Assembly (NCBI RefSeq): GCF_020085105.1
Contig: NC_058051.1
Coordinates: forward strand, 21,837,955 to 21,901,954
DNA length: 64,000 bases
DNA from: Siniperca chuatsi
Lineage: Eukaryota; Chordata; Actinopteri; Centrarchiformes; Sinipercidae
Direction: 5' to 3'
Position numbers and translations under genes: made by a program. Below are positions 49,349 through 62,895 of the stretch, piece after piece. How positions within the stretch are numbered: the stretch's first letter is position 1; each line of letters starts with the position of its first letter. A model generated the notes under the pieces. The model was not told where the DNA came from, did not search any database, and saw only the letters and a list, made by a program, of their open reading frames with translations.

Positions 49349-51350
49349 CACCCGCATTAAAATGACTAGCCTCGCTCAGTGGCATTAAGGAAGCAGAGTT
49401 GACCGTCAGCTCAGACCCTTTCTGTTTGTACTTTCTTTGATCACACACTGCTGACTGATGAGACGTCTGTATGTGGGAAGAGAATTATCTGGAACACTGA
49501 AGAGATGTCGGCTTTTAAAAGCCTCTTCAAGCACAGGCCTTTTTTTGTATTTTCAGCACAGAGGTGGAGCAAACATTAGAATTGGGCCCTGATTTCAGTG
49601 TGCCCGTCAGCTCGGTTTGCTCTTTAAAGACCAGTTGCACCCAGCCACACTTTTCTCATGCACTGCCTCATGCTGCACACAAGAAAAAATGTGTTTAACT
49701 GAACTGAGCACTTCAGATCTCCAAAAACCTTGTCAGGGTCATTTCACTGGCATCTGTGTTGTAGCAGCAAATCTCTGTGAAGTGGTTCCATTTTAGATTA
49801 ATGTGCTACATTCAGGTGCTACAGCCTGATTTTACAAGACTGCAGTAATTTTCATTTTCTTGACCATGTTAACGTAAACACTCTGCTTATGTAAGTTCTT
49901 TTAAGAGATTTTAATTTATCAAACATTTATACTTTTTTTAGCACAGTTTTAATGCCTGTGGATTGTTTTACAGAGACTAATCTTCACTAGTCAGTTGCCT
50001 TCTTACCAGATTAAGCCATATGGATTAGAATGTGTTGATCAGCATCAGTAACTTCATGTATCCAACAGTTCTCTCCACAATTGTAGGATGTGTGCTTTCT
50101 TTGTTTGTCTTTGTTTGATTGGAAACAAAAAAGATTATTTATATGTCATGTGTTGTGCATGATGTAATCGCAGGTGTTGGGATTTGAACTCTCGCCACTA
50201 TAACGTTTTACTGTGAGAGTTCCTGACACAGTGGTCAAAAGCGAAATTCTACTTTTTATTCAGAGTCTAGCACATTTACTACAAAGACTACATGTACCTT
50301 ACATTCCTACCGATCATTTCTGAAGCACACCATACTTGTTAAGATTATTTCCCACCAACCCAGCAGTCAGCAGTTTTCATTAATTTCTTTAGTGACAATA
50401 TAAAATTCAACTTACAGAGTTGAACCTTCACAGTGAACATCCTTTCCAAAGTAATTGTTGTTTGCCACTTTATTGTTGCACATATTAATTTGGTGTGTTA
50501 AATGTACTGGTAGCAAGCTCATTATCCGCTAATTTAGAAGATCCAAGAATAATGAAACATTTACATTATGAAAATTAGAATGTGGATTTGGCTCTGTGTT
50601 TCTTGAATAATGTTACCAAGAAGCAAAGTTTTCAATTCATTTCCTGCATTTCATAAATGCCACCCAAAGAGCTACTGAGTCTGCAATGTTTTGGCTAAAA
50701 TATCTTTGGGCAAACTAGTATGGTATACTTTGGAAACAAAGTGGTTGTTAGGAATGTCAAGTATCCAGGGTCTGTAGCTCATGTGCTATAAAGTGAATTT
50801 TAAAAAATGGCGTTTGGAGAAATGAATCCCAACAATGTTATGGATTGCAGTCATTTAAGTGAATCAATTTTTTTTTAATAACTTGTATGTCCACATTTTT
50901 ATATTTATAAATGATGGAGGTCATGCTAGGTAAACATGGGCATGAACTGCAGAACGAGGACGGCACTTTGACAGATCAGTTTTCTAAAACTAGTCAATCA
51001 GATGAACATACCCACTTTATAACCTTTTATATTTTTAGTGCACATACTAATTTTGATCTTTATACCTTTTGTCATTTTATGAAAGAATGTTTATTGGCAA
51101 ATTTTATTACTGTACATACTTAGGTTTGCTATTTGTAGATTTGTCAGTTGACAACTTCTAATTGGGCAAGTTTGTCTAATTTTCCATATACATATAAATA
51201 TATGAGAAATATGACAAATATATGATGCTTTCTTGCCAAGATCTTGTACATTTTGCACAGCCACTTGTTTATATGTAAATATCTGAATTTTAAAAAAAGT
51301 TTTTAATTGCTATTTTACAATGGATTGAGAGAGAATGATCTCTATTAAAA
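49349..51350 (+). other. Probable taf4 3' UTR
   Basis: About 2 kb of AT-rich, repeat-poor sequence follows the taf4 stop codon. An ATTAAA at 51344-51349 is a possible poly(A) signal, followed by A-rich sequence. The true 3' end cannot be fixed from sequence. Confidence 0.4.
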
Positions 51351-54350
51351 CAAAACAAAAAACAACAAATATCTTAATTGTCTTAATTATTGTGGCAGGT
51401 CCGGTCTCTCAGGTCTTCATGCAGTAGTTCACATTGGAGCCTAAAATACTCAGAAAGCACACGTGTGACGGCAGCACTGTCTCCACTCAAGCATCGTCTT
51501 CTATTTTCTGGATTTGATACAAAATTGTTTTATCTACTGTTTTAATGGGGAAGGGTCTGAACATAGTACAACCAACTCAGTCATAAAGCACATTAAAATA
51601 GGATATTAAATAATTGGTATTTCTAAATTATTAAATTACTTTTGCTACAAACTTTACCGTATCTTTTGACATAAGATAGTATGGGTTACTCACTGCTAGT
51701 GATGTATTTACATAGACATGAGCTCAGTCAGAGACACTAGTGAGCTGGCAGCTCATCACACAGAAATTAACTATTATTTAGCAAAACTCAAACAAAGCAA
51801 AGCAAACAGTAAAAATATGCTAAATATGATGTTTTCTGTTGTGGTCGGTTAACACTTTTTGAGTGCTGTGTTTTGATTTAAAATGCTGACGGCTCGGGGG
51901 GGAATCTTTATCTACAGGATCTGTTAACTGATCTGTCCATGCATCAGTCTCAATTAGTAACTCATGTCACATTATGTAAATCTGACCTATCCCTTTAGCA
52001 AATTTCCAGATTTGAAAATATTCCTATTTTCTAATTTGCATCTTATAATTATTACTTTTTCAAGCTATGAGATTTGACCGGATACATCTGAGAGGTAGAT
52101 TTTGATTGTCCCTTCCTTACTGAAACACACCCACAGTTTCGATTGCATGGAAAATAGGCTGAACATCCAAAATATTTTTTTTTACTTTTTCATATATTTC
52201 ACTCCAAATTGTTCTGTTAGAAAGGGAGGAATTAGAAAGCACACAAGCCCTTGCAAACACTGACAGATTACAAATATGTGCATGGTTTAAATTAAATTTA
52301 GATTTAAAAAAGAAACATTACATGAAACTTGATAATTCCAAGCGTTCCATTCTTAACTATCTTGAGTGCTCTAATTAAAATTAGATTTTCTATTCCTAAA
52401 ATGATCATCTCTAACAGTGCATTTGTGCATGCTCATCAAAATGTCCATATCACATGAAATCCACAAGAATTATATCTCAAACAAAAATGTCCTCCCAGAA
52501 AAAGAGAAATATTGTGCTATAAAAGGTTATCAGGTCTTTAGTGGCAATACAAATTGCCAAAATGCAACCATTCATACATACTTATTTCTCCAAAAACATC
52601 ATTTTTAATATTCTGTACTTAAAGCTTATTCAGCATCATTGCAGAGGGAGAATGATGAGGACAAGTCCTCAAAATCAAATAATTAGGAGTCCATTATTGC
52701 TGGATAAGACAGTACACGAAGAATTAATTTCCCTTTAACCTTGAAACATGACCAAAGGATGTTTTGTCCATAACAAATAAGAATTTAATAATTAGTTTAG
52801 TGGTTTATTCAGACGTCATTGCAATCCACTATGTTCTTAAATCCCAGTACATTGTGAGAGGTAGAGGAGATTGATTGAAGCATGGAGAACTAGGGAGGTG
52901 AGAGTGTAGTGTAATCTTTTATTTTCTTATGTAAGTGTTCAGTCAAACATTTCCAAATTTTAGCCAAACTCTATTTATTCACCACAACAGAAGACTGAAA
53001 GGGAAGGCGATGTTAGGTCATGTAAATTCAGAGGTGAAAGTACAAACAGAATTTTTTAAAATTATTTTTAGACCCAGCTACAGTACTTCATTTTGTTGTG
53101 ATGATGTAACATTTAGAGCTACAGAGTAAAAAAGAAGTCTGAAATTCACACTGAACCTTGGTTACAGAACAGACTGTGAGTGACACTTAAAACTGAGGAA
53201 AATGCATGAAAGAAAGAAAAATATCTGATTTTTAGGGAAGCGTACCTCATTACTGTAAGGTTGAGCTTATTCTAGTATGTATTGACTATTTCTGAGGTTT
53301 AAAGGCAAGACATAACCAAAAACCTCAAAACAAATATGCAAACTTGTCATGTGATTGAGGTGTAAAATCTCCAACTGCTTCACTAACAGTGAATAAGAGC
53401 AAAGTGTGGACTTACAGCAACAGTTGTTACTAATATATTTAACAGTATGAGCCAAATATGCCAAAAATGTTTCATCTTCCCTTATGCAGTAAGTGCACTT
53501 TCCTCACTAAAATTAATTCTATGGCTCTTGACTTTATACCTCAATGACAAAACAGGCCTAAATCAATGGGTCCTTTGTCTTATCATGTTCACAAAAATGG
53601 TTTAGCATACCCTTGGCAATAAAAATAATATTTATGAGTTCTGGGATTGAGTGGATGAAGCTGTTATTGGTACAATAGTTACAAAATTCTGCTGTCATTA
53701 TTCACTTGCTGGTGTGACATTTATGGATATGAGATATTTCAAAGTGATCGACTGTGCAGTATGAAGGCCTTTTGAGCTCCTTGGCAATAGTATTACATTA
53801 AAGCAATGCTACAGTACAGCATACATTGGCTCAAAATCAAGTTTCCTTATGAAACAATGTGGGCACTCTTTTCCTTCTATATCTCAGCTGTCCACATTTT
53901 TGTTAGTGGCTTTTCAAGCAGATGTCAAAACCTCCTCCCTGTGTTGGGACTGTTCATAGTCTGAAACAATTGTCTGTGATTCATCATTATACTCAGCAGG
54001 TCTCTGGTCAGCGGAGAAAGCAGCTCTTGTGTGTTGTACCTGAGGTGCACAGCAGAGTGTCTCCACAGGAGGGCACTGCCGTGCCACCTTAGAACCAAAT
54101 ACGTGTATGTCTGCCAGTCATGTGTCATGTGTCATAATAGCTTGTATGACCTGGATGCATACAGGTACATTGCATATCTTTTAACATCATATACTAGAAC
54201 TTGGAAAATGACCAATTAAAACATTCATTTCTTTTGAAACGCATATTAACATGTTACTTTTGTTTCTAAGGAGACCAGCTGTTGTATGATTTTATGCAAC
54301 CACTGACTTCCTGACTTCTGCTGCATGGATGATGTGAGGATCTCATACAC

Positions 54351-54380
54351 AAAACACACACACACACACACACACACACA
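54351..54380. repeat. (CA)n microsatellite
   Basis: About 14 CA dinucleotides are seen directly. Confidence 0.9.
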
Positions 54381-55129
54381 GATGGACATCTCCGTTAAGG
54401 ATCACACTAAAGCACTTTCTGGTTTTCCTTCAGATTTGGTGGATTTGAGGCTTAGAAAGTTGTTTGTTCTGTTCCCTCTGCAGACAAGGTATCTTGTGCA
54501 ACCGTTGTCTTCGTTGTCTTGAAATCCAGGCATAGGCAGACTTCTAAGTCTTCTCCAATATGAGTTGTCAGGCTATATTTGCTTATGTTACTCTGGGACA
54601 CCAAATTCAATTCCACTGTCCTGTTTGATTTTGCATAATGAGAGGCTGCTGACTGCTCACAGGATAATGTCTTTGAGTGACAGCTATGAAGATGAGTGAA
54701 TAAATTTCACGTATTTTGATATATTCTAGAAGTGCAGTATACACTCTTAAAAAGGTGGCCAACGAGACTTCACTGAGCCCAGATACCACTTGCATAGTCT
54801 TGCATGTGGTTTAAACATAGCAGACATTAGATTAGAAATGAGTTTCATACATTTTTAGGAAGTGAACATTACTTTCCTGCTATGAAAAGATAATGAGCCA
54901 ATAAGAAGAATTAGACCTGTTTGTCACATGAAAATGTTTGCTAATAGTTCAATACTGACAGCCCATGTTAAGAAAAATATACGTATGTCAGGACCTACAG
55001 AAATAAGTGATGCTGCAAAGTGCAACACAGGTGAAAGTGAAACTCTTGAGCCATTGATTATTATTAATGTAATGGAACTTAAAGTTGGTTTTGTGTGTAG
55101 AAGTACCTGACATAACCTTTTCCCATCCC

Positions 55130-55797
55130 ATCGCATCCACTTCTACAGCTATGCTAGCGGCTCTGTACTTAGGCACAGTGGTGCTTAAAGCTGAATGCTA
55201 ACATCCACATGCTAACATGCTCACAATGACAATGCTAACATGCGGATGTTTAGCAGGTATAATGTTTACCATGTTCACCATCTTGGTCAGGTGTGTTAGC
55301 ATGCTAACATTTGGTAATTAGCAACAAACACAAAATAAAACTGAGGCTGATGGGAATTACATTTTTTGCAGATATTTGGTCATAAACCAAAGTATTGGAT
55401 TTATAATGAGGAGAAAATATTTATAATGGCACTACATGAGAAGTCATGGTATCACCTAAGTGATTACAGTTCATCCTGAGGGGGACATGGATGTATGTAG
55501 GCTATCAAGTTTTTATGGCAATCCATGCCATTGTTCTCAATTGTTGAGATATTTTACTTTAAACCACTAACGTGAACTTGCTGCTGGCGCTAAAGGAAAA
55601 GTCAGGGGATCACCAACGTCATTAGGAAACATCCTTTGGGGACCATGAATGTCAGTACAAAATATCATGGCAATCAATACAATAACTGATGAGATATTTC
55701 AGTCTGGACATAAGTGGTGGACAGACGGACAAACTGAATATAAGAACGACATTGCCATCCCTAGAGCCACGCTGCTACCGTGGCTAAAAATCTCTCG
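55130..55797. repeat. Dispersed teleost repeat with GCTAACATGC motifs
   Basis: The left part has many direct and inverted copies of gctaacatgc. The middle and right part carries the phrases 'gatgggaattacat', 'atatttggtcataaaccaaa', 'gtcaggggatcaccaa', 'accatgaatgtcagtacaaa' and 'gccatccctagagccac', which recur across fish genomes. It ends in the small stem gccacgctgctaccgtggc. It is probably an old nonautonomous element, but its class is uncertain. Confidence 0.6.
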
Positions 55798-57309
55798 TGA
55801 AATAATTAGTGTTGTTCATGTAGAAGCCCAGTGCTTATTATTACCAATTCTAGAAAATAAATACAAACCACACAGACCAATTATTGGTGTGTATTAACAA
55901 GGCTTTTGCCATCAGACCACATCATCATCATGAACAGTTTATAGGTGACAATGTTTTCTTTATTTCCCTCCCTGTGTATTTACAGAACATAATACAAAAT
56001 AATACCCCAAACCCAAGTCCTCTCTTACATGTGGTTTTCCACTGTTAAACTGTTGGTTGTCAACCTCACCATGGTAATCAGTGCTGATGGATAAATATCC
56101 CCAACAGCAACAGTCCAGATAAAAAACATGATTACCTGTTTAGCAGAAACTCAGAATGACTTTCAGGTCCAATGCCAGTGTTTGTTTTTGTCTCTGACAT
56201 TTCTCTGTGGGAGGATCTCAGGAGGCATACTGGAGGTTTTGGCCTTACAACTGTCAGCCGCTCTGTATTTTGAACTCTGCTCCCATCACTAGAGGAGATG
56301 GTGCTGGTTGAGTCTTGACAGTTAGAAGTTGTGGATGGAGCTCATGCTCATGAGAGGATTGTTTTTATGGCCTGCAAATAAAACATTAAGTTTAAAACAA
56401 ATGTCAATGCCAAAAATAATCCAGAACGGAAATTAATAGATTAGAAATTAAACCCTGTACTAAATGTCTTGACCAGATGAGAAGATAGCAGTCTTCCTAC
56501 TGTTTGTACTGTACTACTTTGATTTTCTTACAGCAGCATCCAACAGCGCCCTCAATTGCAAAATGTCCTCTCAGCTGCACCTTTGACATTTAGAAACTCA
56601 GCACACATTTGGAGCACTATACTGAAGCACTGAACAGTGAACTGAACCCAACTCAACTCATCAGAGTTGATAGCAGATAAATACAATGTAAACACATTGA
56701 TGTACTTTTGATGAAATGCAATGATTTTAATGTTTCTGGTGCAAAACAAGGGAAACAATGTTTCTTTCAATTTTCACACAATTAGCATTTATTTTAACAA
56801 ATCGTGCTCACTTCATAAAAGTTGTAAATGGCGCAATAATTAATTAATAAATGGACTTTAGACAGGATGTTCTCTCCATCCTCACAATGGCACTTGTACA
56901 TCACCTTAAAATTTTAATTATAATCTGTAAATACTTTATTTGTAGATTAGTTTTGTCCATTGATAGAATATAACATTTGGCAGAATATATAGTAAAGACA
57001 GACAGACAGTAAAATGTTACTGCATATGCACACTAAAAAAACTGCCTGACAAAAAAAAAGCCTGGAAATACCTAAAATTGAATTTGGATGTTGAAGCGTT
57101 GAAAATGAACAGATAGATGTCAAGATTATATATTATCCCAGTGAATCAGAAATGCCAGTTTGATTTCCAAGTTAATAAATCAGTAGAGAAAAGTGTCTTG
57201 ACATTCTGTAGCTGTCAGATCTGAAAGGTTTGGTTTAGGATTATAATGAGAAACATTCAAGCTTTTAAATACTTGCACAGTTTGCTACTTTTTACCCAGC
57301 AATGCTCTG

Positions 57310-57320
57310 TATGTGTGTGT

Positions 57321-57376
<56 letters not shown>
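57310..57376. repeat. (GT)n microsatellite
   Basis: A long, slightly interrupted GT run is seen directly. Histidine/threonine-repeat frames on the other strand are artefacts of it. Confidence 0.95.
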
Positions 57377-57379
<3 letters not shown>

Positions 57380-59953
57380 AGAAAGAGATTGTGAGAGAAA
57401 CACAATGTGCTTTTTGGAGGCAAATTTATTTTGAAGTTGTTCCACAATCTCAAATAGATCTTGGAAAACAGAGAGAAAGGCAAAAACCATAGTTAACAAC
57501 TCTAGTGGTGTATCTGCAATGTTTTAAGCACATTTCAACAAATCACTGTTCACTGTGTATATTAAAGCACTACAATAATAGTAAAGATTAGTAAAAAATT
57601 ACAGTGTTAACAGCCGTTATGATTTTCTTGTGACAAAAATAACAGTTTGGGGTTTTTTAGGTCATGCTACCTCAGGTTGGAAACAACTGGTTATTTCCAT
57701 ATATGATTGACTGCTTGGAGTGGGTTTACTGGCTTATAAATGCTGGACTGACAATTACACAGTGACTTGGCAGCCATGCAGGAGGCCAAATCAAATTTTT
57801 CTCTAAAAGGTCAGGCTAAGCCCATGCTGTAGAGGAAACTTCATGGCATTAAATCAATCCGGGGCTAGACAACCTCTCATCGCTAACAATAACATTACAA
57901 TTCTGAGTGATCACCATGATCCCATAATGCATTTTTCTTGTGTATTGGACATTACTCCACTCAGCGAGGCAGGCATGGTTATCCAGTGGTTTCTTTAACA
58001 TGTCAGTGGTATTGGACATATGATGCTGCTTTCTCACAGCCCTGGTCACATTTATAAGGAATACACTACATGAGACAGCATTTCCAACCTGCTGTGACAA
58101 CGACAAAGAGTCAAATGATCACTCAGAAATAGTTATGTTGGCAGCACCGACTTTGTCCTCTGTGAAATGATTGTGCCACAAGTAACATCCTGTATCATCA
58201 CAGACCCAAGTGTTCCTGCTAGTGTTTTCTGTATTTTCACCATGCTTTATATGTTGGATAAGAATTTCCATTACTCAGCTCATTCTGGAAGCAAGGGGAC
58301 GGGAGAGAGGAGGTCCCTAAGGGCCGAGAAACAACCTCCGCCTGCATCCTCTGCGCATAATTGAACAAATTAGCTATGAACAGCTGTTACCTGTTAAAAT
58401 GACCCGCTTTCATTTTATCGCCATGGGCAAGAGGTCTGATAGCATCTGCACGCTACAGCTGTCAGCCATTCTGATTAGCTTTCCGATTCCTGCTTTCAGT
58501 ATATCACGACAAACATAATTACCTCAACATCTCTTTTTATGGATTCTACAAATCGCCAGGCGCACAGAGCATGCCAAGTGTCCATCAATTACAGCCTTGG
58601 TCTGCTGGTAGCCTGTCCACTTGGATGCTTGGACTTTTCCAAACCAGTTTCCTTTAAGAGAAAAAAGGTCTTTAATGTTGCTGTAAGTGAAAGCTTAAAA
58701 TTAAGATTATAGAGTGTGATCATTGTAGAAGTACATGAACCTCATGGCCTGACCGCACAGCCTCCCTGCTAGATCTCATCAATGGTTCAACCTCCTGCAA
58801 ACCCCTGTGAAGCACAGAGAGAACACTTGCTGTGAAATAGTCTTTTTACTAATCAAGCAGAGTGAGTTCAACAATGGAGACTTGGTCAATAATGGCCATT
58901 TATAAAGTTTTGGCATTCATTGCATTGAAGTTAAGTGGCTGTAAAAGAATAGTTAGAATCATAAGTGTAGCCTACAGGTAATTGCCTTAAAGTGACTGTA
59001 GAGAACCGACCTGGTGAGGGATTTTAAACATAAGTGCACCGTGAGGGCAGACATTTCTATCCATTATCTGAAAGAACAAAATAAAGGAAATAAAGAAAGA
59101 ACTTTCAAGTGTCCTGCTAAGGTCATAGTTCAGCTGAAGTTCTGATGAAATAAAGAGTTGCTATTTAAAGCATTGTACAGTATATGTCATCTTGGAGAAA
59201 AGAAAATCACAAAACTTAAAGCTGCAATGATTAATATTTTTATGTTCTTAATGGATCAAATGACAGTGTGTGATGGCGGCGACTGCTGCCACACTACTGA
59301 TATAGATGTCGGTAACACTTATGCACTCACCTTAGTCTTTATAGCTTGCACTTAATAGCTCATCTTTCCTCATTTAGTATATTGACCCTATGCACATTAC
59401 ATTCACATTGTACATACATCAGCAAACAGATCAATGATGTCACATAGCTTTTGTTTTATACACCATACTCATAGTTTATTCTGTACAGTCAACAGAGTTA
59501 AGTTTATCTTAAACAGCTGTTCAATACAGGTAGTGGCCAATCAGACTAATTATTGTGTTTTGTTTTATTCGTAGTTTAGTTGGTAATGTTTGTCTTTGTT
59601 ACCCCTTTTGTTTCAAAAATGGTCAGATCAGCTATTATATAGTATGTTCCCCTTTGTGATCAGTTTGTCTTAGTTAGGTCAATTTGGACTGTTCAGCTGC
59701 TAAAGAGACAGACATTTATCTCAGGAGTTGGTGGAGAACAACAACAATATACATAAAAGTTTTCCAATCAAGTTCCTAAGTTATCAACCATCCTTTGTGT
59801 ACACTTTTTCTAAAATCTCATTTGGTCTCATTTCATCTCATTTTGTAAAAAAGATCATGATGATGAATGGTAAATGGGCTGCATTTATGCAAGGCTTTTG
59901 TCCAAAATGCTTCAAAATTTTGTCCAAATTTTTTTAGTTGTCTTTCATTCACC

Positions 59954-59957
<4 letters not shown>

Positions 59958-60029
<72 letters not shown>
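59958..60029. repeat. (CA)n microsatellite
   Basis: About 35 uninterrupted CA dinucleotides are seen directly. They give false Cys-Val and His-Thr frames. Confidence 0.95.
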
Positions 60030-60031
<2 letters not shown>

Positions 60032-62499
60032 ACAGAAAGCTGCCAGCTTCCAAATGAGAAAATACATTTTCCTTTTCATGAAAAGATTACCTGAGAAGAA
60101 ATAACAAATTTAAAGAGCAGGTGTATTTTTTCCCCAAATGTAGGATATCTCTCTCTTTTTTTTTTAAACAAGCGAGTGATGTTTATTGTCCACTGGTGCA
60201 TCTATTCTGCATTAAATCTGTATCATTGCTGCAACTTCCATTGTAATTCTAATTGCCTGAAGAAGCTGCAGCTAAATTCTTACACAAAACTCACACCTTA
60301 ACATGCTGGTGTCTTTTAATGGTTGTAAAGGGATACAAATGTGAACTTTCTCATCAGCTTCTCCCAGGAGCAGAGTAACAACACAGCAGTAATTGATTTG
60401 TGCTTTAAAATTAGCACTAACTTTATTAAAGTTGCATGTGTATGTTTTATATTTTGACTTATCACTTGAAGTAATTCTTGTATCAATGCTGTTATTTTTG
60501 AGATTTTGCAATAAATGTTGGACAATGCAGCCAGCTTCACCCCTTGAAATATTGCACATTATTCTGTGAGCCAAATGATGTCTCATTTTAGATGCATCTC
60601 AAATCATCCTCCTGCTTGATTATGTGGTCACACAGTGCACCAATCAAGAGCTGACCTTTTACTGCAGGAACATTAACAAACACAGCATGGGAAATGTAGG
60701 TTTGATTATATACATCTTCAGCTGTCAAAGAGAAAGTAGAGAGGATCGGTTATCTGCAGATTGTCTCATTTGTGCAGAATAGAGATTTGGAATAGATATA
60801 TTTTGGACAAAACAATTAAATCTCCAAACTTGGAAACTCCCAGTCCTAAAAGCTGCAGTGATTACACAAACCATCATGAAATTTGGTTAAAAGAGCTCAG
60901 TAGTAACATGAATCAAGCCAAAGGAAGATAGAGACTCAATTAGTTAAGTCCCCCGTAAGGGAGACTGTAAACTCTCGAGGCCCTAACTTGTGTGGAAATG
61001 AAGAAAATGGAAGATTTGGAACCAAGCGAGAGAGTACAAAGGGGATTTGAATGTAAGACATTTCACACCCAGCAAAACAATGAGAACTTTTTTTTCTGTC
61101 AGGGGTTTCTCAGGCTGCCTATTGTACTTTCCAAATTCCCAATACTGTTTCTTCAGATTCAGATTGTAGATTTTAGTCATGAAAGCAAAGCATTTATTGT
61201 CGCACTAAGATCTTGTAAATCAAACATGTCAGTCCACTTTTCGGAAAGCATTTAATGGGAAATAAATTGTCTCAATGTGGACTGTTTATTTCTTCCACAG
61301 CTGTACATGATTAAATCTGACAATGTCATCAGAAGATGCAAAAATGCTGCTGTTCATGCTTGTTAATGTAGTTGAATGTGTTAATGCAACAATTTTGAGT
61401 TCTGTATCTGTTTTCTAAACCAAAGTACGCACACAGCAGAGAAGATGTCAAAGCAACAGCTAACACAGTAGCTCCATCAGGGCCATATCTAGAAGCTCTG
61501 TGTAGGTAAGTACTGACAGATGGTCGGATCATGTTGACAGTGTGTGTGTATGTGAGTGATAGATAGCTACTCTGTGAATAGCTGTGGAGCATAATATGAT
61601 TTGGATGTAAGAATGGAATCTAAATCTGATTTCAGGCAGTACTATGTGCCCAGAGCTTCACTCCTTTATCTCTGTCCCTCGCCAGCCATAATGTGGTCAG
61701 CTGCAGCTGTTCTCTCTGGGGTGTGGTCTCACTGACCCGGGAGGAAACATTATCACTTCCAATCTCAGCTTTTAGACGCCTTTATGCCTCTTTGAAATGA
61801 CTCTCATCATATCATAACACTCATCCACTGCGGTGTTTTAAAAAGCTCTATATGAATCAAATATCTTTTGTTGATGTGGTGATCGCTGGAAAGGCCAGCG
61901 TAAAGTTTCAAGGGTTTTTTTTCCCTGTGTGGTTTTGTGGTTCTCTTGACTGTTTGAACCCTCTCTCATTTCTCTTGAGAGTCCTCTCCTCCCCTACAGT
62001 GCAGTTACTCTCTGAAAGAATTAGATGAGGAGTTCACCGTGGGGGCATCAGGCAATCTGCATACAATAGCCCACCATGGCTGTGAATAAATCAACATTGA
62101 TGTAAGACAATAAAGCCAATGCGGTATGGCTATTTGTTTATTCTTATTACACAGAGCGGCACACTTTGGATCACTCCAAGTAAATGCATTACTTGGAGAG
62201 GACTCAGAACACAGACCACCCCTGCCATCTCTATTTCACTCTGTGTGTGCTATGTCTGGGTCCAGAGGCGGTCTGGCAGTCCACTAAAACAGCCATTAGA
62301 TAGATCCAATCAGACTTGGGCCATTCCCTCCTTGCCGCACCCTCACATCCTCCGGCCATCATAGAGGAAATGAAACTCAATGATGGAGAATACAAGGAAA
62401 TGGTATGGATAGATGGATGACTGGTCTGACTATGTCTACAGAGCTCCCTCAGGGAATATACATATATATATATATATACCTGGCTATATGCTTTTTTTG

Positions 62500-62582
62500 G
62501 ATTGCAATCGAACCCGGGCCGCTACGGTAAGGACTCAGTCTTAATGGTAAGCGCTCTACCAGGTGAGCTACTGAATGCCCCA
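62500..62582 (-). repeat. tRNA-derived SINE head (truncated)
   Basis: The minus strand reads ggggcattcagtagctcacc, then tggtagagcg (A box), then gcccgggttcgattgcaatc (B box). This is the 5' promoter head of a common perciform SINE with a 'ctgagtccttaccgtagcgg' spacer. The usual body (ending in 'gctgcatgtcatcc') is missing. A cloverleaf with a sensible anticodon arm cannot be drawn, so it is not called a tRNA gene. Confidence 0.7.
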
Positions 62583-62761
62583 TACCTATGCTAACATAAT
62601 ATCAGAAATATCAGAAAAAGCACACACTAAGTGCACCCCTGTGATGCTCTTGATAGCTTATTCACATCTGAAGTACAGTTATTAAAATTCTATGGAGAAA
62701 ATGTTGCAGCAATGTCGTTTCTAATCTAATATAAAAAGAGAAATTATTATCTAAGCAAATG

Positions 62762-62895
62762 AGACGGTGTAGTCTCTCATTCATCCAGGAGTGTTCCATT
62801 GTAGAAAAGGTTTCAGTCGTAGTCATCTGGACACTGGAAAACGTCTTGATTCTGAAAACAAAGTCCAGATGACTACAACTGAAACCTTTTCTACG
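62762..62895 (-). repeat. Inverted-type retroposon-like repeat, copy 3
   Basis: It is flanked by a perfect 13-bp direct repeat atctaagcaaatg (62749-62761 and 62896-62908). The + strand begins agacggtgtagtctctcatt, runs to ctggacactg, then turns into the reverse complement of its own 5' part, ending ccttttctacgat. The two arms form a long hairpin. Confidence 0.8.

Noticed and set aside
55200-55320. Short spaced repeats of gctaacatgc as a possible CRISPR-like array
   Set aside because: The spacing is irregular, copies occur in both orientations, and the block belongs to a dispersed teleost repeat in a vertebrate genome.
57257-57499. His/Thr-repeat frames (also 59833-60094)
   Set aside because: Produced by CA/GT microsatellites.
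62500-62582. Possible tRNA gene
   Set aside because: A and B boxes are good, but the anticodon arm and acceptor stem do not form a convincing cloverleaf, and the phrase pattern is that of a known fish SINE head.
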